Shown piece by piece: positions 14,301 through 25,615 of a stretch of DNA of 64,000 nucleotides. A program made the position numbers and the translations under genes. The stretch is from Petrosia ficiformis (lineage: Eukaryota > Porifera > Demospongiae > Haplosclerida > Petrosiidae). Below the pieces are notes generated by a model. The model saw only the letters and a list, made by a program, of their open reading frames with translations, did no database searches and was not told the origin of the DNA. The DNA lies in NCBI GenBank assembly GCA_947044365.1, contig OX345642.1, forward strand, positions 3,471,598-3,535,597. Reading direction: 5' to 3'. Positions within the stretch are counted from its first letter, which is position 1. Each line of letters opens with the position of its first letter.

Positions 14301-17300
14301 GACGAGTGTTTGAAACTGCAGTAGTCAGCAGCGACGCCTATACTTAGCGTCTTTATCACTTTTGTTTGGCCTGGAATTTGACGTTTTCCCTAACTTAAAC
14401 TAACAAAAAGTCTTCTTCCTAGTGTGTGCTTGTTAGTTTCTTCCATATTTAAAGATTTTATCATATATTTGCCTTTTGCAAATATATGATAAAATGCTAC
14501 ATTTGATTTGAAATGAGCAAAGTTTTAGCATTAAAGCGTCATTGGTCGCTAAAGGGTTCACTAAAACAATTTAGTTAGCTTTAGTTTTTCACAGTAGTTT
14601 TAGTTATAGTTACATGTATACATGTAGTTGATGATAACAACTAAACATCTGACAATATCTGATCAATAATGCCCTATGTCTGCTCAAAAACTTTGCTCAT
14701 TTCAAATCAAATGTAGCATTTTAGCATCATGTTTGAGCATCTCTCAAACATTATCACCAGCACTCTACATATACTATGTACATATACATATACATACAAT
14801 TGAGGGACTATCCACAATAAGCAATTCCCTTCTGCATATTGAAACCTCTCAGTGTATCAATCTTTTGTTCTCTCCCCACTTGCCCAGTTTATTCAAGTAA
14901 ACTTATACCCAAGAAGAATGTCCTAGCTGCATATACATGTACATCACTGTTTTTGATAAGCTCATATGGCGCACCATTGGCCCAAAGAGCTTCTTATTTG
15001 GCACTGCACAGTTCTCTCTTTGGGCCAGTGGCACAGTTAATTATGATTATATTGTCACTAACAGCATTAACTGGCTCAAGATGTATTCTAAATGGCACAC
15101 ACACTAACGATTTTTGAGCCAATTTGGCCCATGCTTCAAAACCTATCAAAAACTCTGATGTACATGTACATTCTAGTGTGTATTGAATGCTATTTATGAT
15201 GTTACTACACATGATTAAACATAAACATGAACATGTACATGTATGTACGTATTGTACACTAGGTGTTTTCATCTAGTCGATATACTTCTGTATCTTTAGT
15301 CAGCAGTGATGCTCTGAAGTCGAAAGAAACTTTTGTTTTAAGCAAATACACATGTACATGTAGCTCCACAAATCATTTATATTCTCATTAAACGTTTTGT
15401 CAATAGAGTATTAATTTACCTACATATTAAATAAATTAATCCTAAGTTTCAATAAGAGAATCAATGCACATAATCTGAAAGCCGAAGACATTTTGTTTCC
15501 CATTTGTAGTTAGTAAACATCATCAGATCTGAAACATTATATTAAATTCATGTCTGTATTTCTTTATATATAATTATAGGCTTGTGTTATATTCAATATC
15601 GGATGTTTACATACACAAATTGCTGCACAACAGGTAGGTACAATTATAATAGTCAATTCTTAATTATACGAATTGATAGTGATGGGCAATATAGTACTCA
15701 ATATAGTACTCAATATAATACTCAATGTACCGTAGTACTCAATATAATACTCAATATACATGTACATGATGTTATCGGAGATGTAGAAAGAAAGAAAGAA
15801 AGACACCTGAGGCAATGGAAAAATAAAAATGAGAGTTGCCTCAGGTGTGTAATACTCAATATAGTACTCAATATAATACTCAATATAGTACTCAACATAA
15901 TACTCAATATACATGTACATGTAACTCAATACTTTAATACCACATCTGAAATTTTCTGGTGTTGAGTAATTAATGTCAAGTATCAATAATGATACCCTTA
16001 CTAGTCTACCACACCTCTTTGTAATCTGACTCATCTATTTAGTAGATAAAGTTTAAGGCCACACCCATAATTATTTTAAAAGAATTTGTATAAAATTTAA
16101 AACTAGTATTGTTTTAGTTAGTTACCCACCAATCATGTTAGTTTCACAGTTTCAGTTTTGACATAACAAAATAATTTCTAGTTAGTTAACTAAAACAATG
16201 TAGTTAGTGTTATGTTTTTCACAGTAGTTTTAGTTAGTTATATGTACAGTACATTTAGTTTCAATGATGATCTTATATATACATGCTTAACAAAATTAAC
16301 CACTACATGTACATTTAATCACTACATGTACATTTAACCACTACATGTACATTTAACCACTACATGTACATTTAATCACTACATGTACATTTAACCACTA
16401 CATGTACATTTAATCACTACATGTACATTTAACCACTACATGTACATTTAATCACTCATTAATTTACAAAATTTACATTACGAAAGATATTGTTTGTTTT
16501 GAGAATTTGATGGAAGGATAATCACCGTATCTGGTGATCCAAACTTCATAAAAGAGTTTTAGTTATTTTAGACAGTTTACCCTGCAAATGATTTGGTTGG
16601 TTTTACAAATATTTTAGTTAAATCACTAACATGATTTAGTTAGTTTTAGTTAGTTCAAACTAAAAGGGTTTTAGTTTAGTTAACTAAAACAACACTAACA
16701 TTGAAAACATGTACATTTAAGTACATTGTGTGCATTACACATTATCAAGTATCAGTACTGGTCAACATCATTATGGGCTCCTGGTATCGTAATCAAAGAG
16801 TAGTTTTACTAGTGATAGAGGATGTGGTTATGTATAAACTATAAAATAGTCAGCAAACACTGTCCTTGCATTACCAATATTATCACAATAAGGGACATAA
16901 TAGTGTAAATACTGAAAAAATAGTGGAGTATTCTAAAATGATATTAAGTATCAGGAAACTCCCTTACAAATACCTACAGAGAGCGCTGCCTATCAGTGGC
17001 TTGTATCATGGGGGGGCATAGTAGTGAAAAATAGGAGAATATTCTAAAATGATATTAAGGATTAGGAAACTCCCTTATAAGAGCATAGAGAGAGCGCTGT
17101 CTATCAGTGGCTTGTATCATGGGGGGCATAGTAGTGAAAAATAGGAGAGTACTCTAAAATGATATTAAGGATTAGGAAACTCCCTTATAAGTACCTAGAG
17201 AGAGCACTGCCTATCAGTGGCTTGTATCATGGGGGGGCATAGTAGTGAAAAATAGGAGAGTATTCTAAAATGATATTAAGGATTAGGAAACTCCCTTATA

Positions 17301-20300
17301 AGTACCTAGAGAGAGCACTGCCTATCAGTGGCTTGTATCATGGGGGGGCATAGTAGTGAAAAATAGGAGAGTATTCAAAAATGATATTAAGGATTAGGAA
17401 ACTCCCTTATAAGTACCTAGAGAGCACTGCCTATCAGTGGCTTGTATCATGAGGGGGGCATAGTAGTGAAAAATAGGAGAATATTCTAAAATGATATTAA
17501 GGATTAGGAAACTCCCTTATAAGAGCCTAGAGAGAGCGCTGCCTATCAGTGGCTTGTATCATGGGGGGGCGGCATAGTAGTGAAAAATAGGAGAGTATTC
17601 TAAAATGATATTAAGGATTAGGAAACTCCCTTATAAGTACCTAGAGAGAGCACTGCCTATCAGTGGCTTGTATCATGAGGGTGGCATAGTAGTGAAAAAT
17701 AGGGGAGTATTCTAAAATGATATTAAGGATTGGGAAACCCCCTTGTAAGAGCCTATAGAAAACTCTGCTTATCTAGCAGTAGATTGTAGATATGTCTTTA
17801 GCCCTAGCTGTGTTTGTGCAACTTTAACAGATACAATAGGGAACTTTTCAAGACCTACATTAGATAAATTCTGTCTTATAAACAAAAATGGTGGAGGGTT
17901 GAACCTGGATTAATTTTGATGAGGTTATATGCATCTATCGATAAGTCAATCAATCTCTCTCTATCTCTCAATCTATTTATCTTATCTCTCCATCTATTTA
18001 ATCTTGCATAGGATCGTAGCACTCCTGAGGGAATTGACAAGTCAATAAAACAACTTGAAAAAGCTTTAGGTATATTTGTTTTGTTTCATATTTTTTGTTC
18101 TTTTTAATATTTTTTTCTCTTAATGTTGTAGGCGTCTTTGAATACATGAAACATTATTTTTCACATTCACCAACTATGGACATGACAATAGAGATCTTAT
18201 CACTACTCAGTGACTTAATGAGAGTAAGTACTGTGTGCCAGGTAGAGAGAGAGACGGAGATAGAGAGGAGTATGGAGAGGGAGGGAGAGAAAAGAATGAG
18301 TATGTGTAATTATTGGGTGTGTATGTATATATATGTGTTGACACGCATGTGTGTCTGTGTCTGTGTCTGTGTCTGTGTCTGTGATTGCTTTCCACGGGGT
18401 TGAATCTATATATATATTTATATTCTTGTGTCCACTTGCGCGACTATGCGTTGTATACGTAGTTAAGGAAGTTGTGTCATTCCCGGGGGCTCAGTCAATT
18501 AATGGGCATGGCGCGTAATAGAACGCACGCTCAAGCTCTACAGAGCACCACAAAGCAGTCATAGGGATACTTAAATTTGTAAAGCAATCATAGGGATGTT
18601 TTTTTCTCTATATACACTTGTTAGAATGTGGCAAGGTGGATAAACTAGGGCAATAGTATTAGTGCTTTCCATCTAGTAGTGTCTGTCTGGTGGCATGCAC
18701 CCCCAGAAAACAGATCATCTGAAGTTGATCAATAGCATTGCTCAACGTTTTCATGTATAAATTATGATCTAAAGGATCTATTTTCATATATATCTGTTTA
18801 GCCCCAAATCTCACTTATTATATAATTAATATTATTGTATGATTGGTTCAGTTCAATAAAGTTTAAATGTGCTCAACACAATATGTTGTATTGAATTGAA
18901 TGTATCCTCTTTCAGGCTCAAATTGTAGAATTACAATGGGATAAAGAAGTAATGGATGGATTGGATATAAAACAAACAGTAAATCTCGTGGACTATGCTC
19001 AGAAAAATAAATCTGTAAGAAGAACTTTGATATGGATGAATGAAGAGAAAGACAGAAAGAGAGAAAGAAACAGACAAACAAGGGAGACAGACATATAGAC
19101 AGATACATGTACATGTGGGACAGACATACAGATAGTAGTACACAGACAAACAGGGAGACAGGCATATAGACAGATACATGTACATGTGGGACGGACACAC
19201 AGATAGTAGTACACAGACAAACAGGGAGACAGGCATATAGACAGATACATGTACATGTGGGACGGACACACAGATAGTAGTACACAGACAAACAGGGAGA
19301 CAGGCATGTAGACAGATACATGTACATGTGGGACAGACACACAGATAGTAGTACACAGACAATCAGGGAGACAGGCATATAGACAGATACATGTACATGT
19401 GGGACGGACACACAGATAGTAGTACACAGACAAACAGGGAGACAGGCATATAGACAGATACATGTACATGTGGGACAGACATACAGATAGTAGTACACAG
19501 ACAAACAGGGAGACAGGCATATAGACAGATACATATACATGTGGGACAGACAAACAGACAGACACATGTACAATACAGGTAGGTAGATAGACAGACATAC
19601 ATGTACAGTACAGTACTAGTGTGGGCAATATAAATATCAATATAACGATATATTTTGATATTAGGAGCGTATTGATATATTTACAGTGGTTATCGATATC
19701 TTGACATTTCTATAGTTGAATATTTGCAATATGTATGCGCATTCACAATTACTCGTGTGGAAATTACCAATGTGTAGATTCATTCATAAGAAAAGATGAT
19801 CAAAGTTCTACTGTTACTATCTCTGTTGTGTTATCAAACATACTGTGTATAGTTAATTAGTCACTATCTCTGTTGTGTTATCAAACATACTGTGTTAGTT
19901 AATTAGTCACGTCACTATCTCTGTTGTGTTATCAAACATTCTGTGTATAGTTAATTATGGGTGGAGCTAGAAGTCATTGATAATTATATTGATATACTAT
20001 GATACTTATCAGGAGCGCATGATGGAAAAAAGTAAGAGAGAAGAAGCATGAAACTTCCACGCGTTGAATGCCATTAATTGGATATTTCTATTGCATTCCC
20101 ACGCTAGCGGATATACTATTGTTAGACACCACGTGAAACTGTTCATGGCGTCGATAAAGAAGACCAAAGGAGTGTTTATACCGCCTGTTGTTACTCCTGG
20201 AAGATCTCCTAGACTAGCTGCTCGAAACCTTTTAGAACAAGAGACGACTAAACAGATTACTCCAGTGAAAGAAACTCTTAAAAAATTCCTTTTAACCAGA

Positions 20301-22053
20301 GGCGAGTCCAAAGTTTTGTTGGACGAGCTTCAATCTTTTATTAAATGTTCTGAGAAGTATGGATTGTTAGAAGCTACTTCTATTACTGCTGAGATCGAGT
20401 TTAATGTGATAAAAACGTACCTTGTAATCACTAGAAGCATCAAAACCAGTAAACACTTTTCCAATGATTCTTTGCAGGTCAAATTGCTAGTAAGATTTTC
20501 AACAAAACTCTTTCGTGATTCACTGAATTGTAATTGAACTCCATTAAGCAGTCCATCGATTGTTTCTGTCGCTACATCACTGTGGGAAGCTCTTTCTAGA
20601 TCTTGTATATATACTTTTTGAAACCATGCTGTATCACGTGGTATCTAAAAATAGTATATCCGCTAGCATGGGAATGCAACAGAAATATCTAATTAACGGC
20701 ATTCAACGCGTGGGAGTTTCACGCTCCTTCTCTCTTACTTTTTTCATCATGCGCTCCTGTATTTGTCCATACAGTATATGGATATAAAATGTTTAATATT
20801 GCCCAGCACTATATAGTACATGTACATGCAGGTAAACAAACGGATACATGATACATGCACAGTACATGTAGATAGACAGACCAACATGCATCTACATGCA
20901 CAATACATAATGAGGATGAACGGACTAATTTTTTACAAACGGGTATGAATAGATTGCTACATGTAAATGAAAGAAATAAAGAATGCATTTCAACAATTGA
21001 TAAATTTATGAATGAACAGTTGAACTAGATTCATGCAGACACTTAAATCTTCTATTCCTTAATTGCTTGAACATACAGTAGTTTTGTCATTTTCACACAC
21101 AGATAGCGGAGTGTTATAAACCTATCAGAGACTTAGTAGATGATTCTTCATTAAAAGACTATCTACCATCTTGCTGGTCTGCACTCGTTAAAATCAAAGA
21201 TGCCCATTACAAATCACAAGCTCATTATTACGCAGCTATTATTCATGAAAGACTCGGTCTACAGTGTAGTAAGTACTCAAGGATTATTTATAGAGTAACC
21301 CTCAAACTAGGATTAGTACTGACCAATATGTTCATACTAAACAAAAATCATGATACCAAATTTTAACAACATTGTTATGTATTGACAAGTAGATAGTATT
21401 TTAAATATCAAATATTACCAAATAACCATAATTAGTAATCAAATGTATATGTACATGTAATACCGCCCAGCTGTTATTACATTTGTCTATTTTGAGTAGA
21501 TTTTATGATTTGCTATTTATAAAGAAAGCCTTATAATATCTGAGAAGTGGCACTTCTAAATGTATCCATTTTACATAATGAAGAGAGTTGGTATACTCAC
21601 TGCCTTTTACTGCATACCAAATGTGTTTCTCCATTGTTTGAAGTTTTCATGTACAAACACTCACTTACTCCTTTCTGTTCCTTTTCTATTTCAATACATA
21701 CTTAAATCTATTTTAGTTGATGCAAGTGATGCTAAGTTATTGGAAATCAAGAGAGCATCTATAGCTACTGAATTACACTTCATGTATACCACAGAAACAA
21801 TCAAAGTTGAAGAGCTGTTCTCACCTAATTCCAAGAGTCAGCTTGGACTAGGTATAAAAATTATATATTGTATAGTAAAGATAGATCATCAACTAGGCAT
21901 AATAATAATTATGATTAGAATAGAGATGGGTACTAGAGCTAGGCACATGTGCATATGTACAGTAAAGGTACGAGCTAGGTATACATACATGTATGTACAT
22001 CTCAGAACTTCAGCTAGGTGTGTACAGTAAAGATAGGAATTAGAGCTAGGTAT

Positions 22054-22087
<34 letters not shown>

Positions 22088-22840
22088 GTATAGGTTATAC
22101 ACCGAGGTAAAGGTTTCTACTGGATTTATCAAACCGAGGGCCGAAGGCACGAGGTTTGATAAATCAGTAGAAACCGTACCGAGGTGTATAACCGTCTTCT
22201 ACCATGAAACACGCGCGAAATACAGTAACTAAGCAAATCTTTGCGCGTGGCAACAGTATACATAATTTCACTAACCTATGGATATAGTTTGGGTTTCTGT
22301 GACTCTTTAGACAAGTAACTGATCAACAGTTCAATCGCAAATGACAAAAAGAGCTCTACATGTGGCAAACTTCCGGCTCCTCCTCTACTCCAGTATAAGG
22401 TGTGGTCTTCCAACAGCAACCACGATATTGATCGATCGCGGTCGCTATCAAGAAGCTAGCACTGCAAGAACAGCCCCACCCAACTCTTTTGGAAGAGAGG
22501 AAGCAATAGAGCTGGTGTCAGATTTTCAAAAAGAACATGCATCACTATGAATTACAGCTATTAATTATAGCTACAGTTGTATATAGTCATCATGATTGTT
22601 GTTTTATGTCAATTATTATAATTATTATTTATGAAGTATTATAAAGAAATTGACAACTATGTAACTTGAATTTCATTTCAATCAATGACGGGAAAATTTT
22701 ACTGGGAGGTTTAATAACATGTTATCAAACCTCCCGGTAAAGACCGGGAGGTTTGATAACACATTTAGAAACCTCATTATAAGCAATCTGATTGGTCAAT
22801 TCAATCTAGTCATGGTAAAAATATATATATATATATATAC

Positions 22841-22903
<63 letters not shown>

Positions 22904-25576
22904 GACTGTATGTACAGCGTATGTATAGTAAAGATAGCTAGGTATATACAGGTATGTATGTACAGTAAAGATAGGAACTACAGCTAGGTATATAATGTAT
23001 GTATAGATGGACATGTAGGTAAATAGTTTTTAATTTTGTATTATAAAATCAGTTCATATTCATGATGACCTCAAAATATACTATAGTGTGTAGCTTAATG
23101 TCACAAGGTTAATACATGATTATACTGTAACTTAATAATGAAGCAATGGATTGAAATTTGACATACACAAAATTAAAGGGAAAGACAATAATATGAAGGT
23201 AAAAAAATTGTTGGTCATTCCAAACTAAAATTATGAACATTTTTCTGAGGTCAAGGTGAATGTGAATGTTCTCTAGTTTAGTAAATAAAAGGACTGATTC
23301 CTATTCATTCAAACTTACCTGACATTTCTATCCATCCAGCAAAATCTCATTTGAATTGTGCTTCTCTACTTCACGAATATGCACTACGTTACAAGAATCT
23401 TTGTAAAGAGCTCGAATCAGTAACTGTTTTACAACAAGTAAGTTGAAAATTAAAACTTTTTAATGAGCCTTAGCAACGCAATAATTACAAATGTGATTAT
23501 GAATAAAATTTCTGAAACAAATATTTACAGCCATGGATGAGGATAGGAATCATTGAGTAATGGATGCAGACTTGTTACATGGAAGTACAAATTACAAGAT
23601 ACATTCTTTATCCTCATTATACTTTAATATCTACAAGTAATGAAAATCAATACTGTTTGGACTGCTTTTTGTCATACATGACAGTGCACAGGAAAAATGG
23701 TCTCATTCAATTTAATTTTTTCTAAAACAGTTTTCTTATTCCTCCATCTTCCTTCATTTCTAAACTGAACCAAACAGCCGATAAAAATTCTTGGCTCCTT
23801 GTGTGTAAAATAATACTGTCCACAGTTTTGTTTGAAAGAAAAATGCACCACATGACATTTCAGCTTTTCAGGTGACCAAAGTGGAACTAATGGTAACCTA
23901 CACCATTAGTTCCATCACCAGTCACACTCACTCTAGCAAACGAAAAGGCATATGATGAGGTGACTTAATTTGTCTGAAGGAGTATTGTTGAGGAAACTGT
24001 GCTTTTAACTTTATTATGAAATCATCTTCACGCATTTTTAGATGTCATAGGTTTCGGTCATTCCAGCCCAATGTCAAGATAAATGTCAACTAGTCAACTG
24101 CCCCCTTTCACCTATTAGAAAGTATGAGGGAGACTAGATCACCAAAACCAATCTCACAACAGTTAAACAACCCTTTGGGAGGATGCCCCCAGACCTCTCT
24201 GCAAACCTAGATACCTGTTCTATATGATTGGAGTCATTGGACAGTTGTGGTGTTTGTCTAAATACACTGTACATGTGTATTTATATATTTTCTATAGGTA
24301 TTAGAGAAGGCTAGTGCTTTAACTCAAGCAAGAAAAGATGTAATACATGATTTTGAGAATGTAGCGATGATAGCTCCCACTATACAGCGTAAGATAAAAT
24401 CTGTAACTAATTAGGATACTTGTCACGTGAGCTAGTCATGACTGGTTAAACCTGTTTATGATTTGTAGCTGTTTGGTGAAACACTGATAAGCTTGTCAGT
24501 CACGTTTAAGTAGTGATGCATGGGTAATCGGTGTTGGTCATTAACAGATATTATTTCCGAAGTATGGAAGCGATACTGTAATAAGTGTACTAATAATATC
24601 ATTTCTTGTGATTATAACATCATTAAAAGCTTTATGAAATTATCATTATTAATGTTGGTTATTAACAGAATGAGATATATACCAGCTAAGATATATTGCA
24701 TTAATTATCAGTAGATATCTAAAGCCATCATCAATTATCATTAGAATCTCATACCATAGAGCCCTAAATTTTTGCATTTTGACTACATTCAACTATTTAG
24801 TGATAAAATTTTTGCGTTCACCAAAAAATGCTTGTGTGTGGCAGGCGTGTCCATAATTTTTGTGAATAAACTTTTTCATGGCCCATCAGTTTAGCGAAAT
24901 TTATAGCCTGTGAACATTTAGGCCTATACGCAGGGGGTCCTAGGGTGCCTAGGCTATAATTATGGAGCACCACCCTTTTCTGTTACTCTTGATCTGCCCC
25001 TGATATGGTATTAAATTGCATTTCGTACAATCTTGCATCATCATTATTATTATGTAGAGTTACTTTTGGGTAACCTGTAAATGGACCCGTCTGGAAAAGC
25101 TTGTTGTCTAGTTGTAACGAAATTCTCATATTTTATGTTTTCATATGTTTGAAATAATTATCTTTCTGTAGCCTCCATAGTTGACATAAATCCAGTTTTA
25201 CCCAATTTCACAAGAGTCAAAGTTGAAGATACATTTCAGATATTGGTATGAAATATGACATTCACCTGAATACTATGTACATCATACGATGCTTTTACAT
25301 AGTCACATTCCAAACTTATAGTTCAGGACTGTGTCTCTAATACTACATGTATTTATAACTTAACTGTTAATTGTTTTAGGGCCCATTATCAAAGTTTTCA
25401 GCTGAAAACTCTTGGTCAAAACCAAGGAGAGTTACATTACCTATAAGGGAAAAAAGTTTTGGATTTTCTATTAGGGGATGCAAACCAGCACGAATTTCAG
25501 GTATTGATGAACATAGCTCAGCTAAGGTAAGTTATTTTGCATTCCATATATTTTCATTATCATCACTCGTTGCTTA

Positions 25577-25615
<39 letters not shown>

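Larger units (their letters stand above)
19617..20811. mobile_element. hAT-like element, host of a nested insertion
   Basis: Ends TAGTGTGGGCAATAT and ATATTGCCCAGCACTA, flanked by TACAGTAC (19609-19616) and TATAGTAC (20812-20819), 7 of 8 alike. Internal units of CACTATCTCTGTTGTGTTAT repeat three times (19862-19940). Positions 20010-20759 are a separate nested element. Confidence 0.65.

Noticed and set aside
18863..19640. Long Cys/Leu-rich frames on the minus strand, up to 236 codons
   Set aside because: Produced by a 72-bp minisatellite whose period is a multiple of three; three frames are open at once and the peptide simply repeats.
22341..22550. 69-codon frame as a gene
   Set aside because: Lies within a probable foldback element, has no recognised motif and no support from splice sites.
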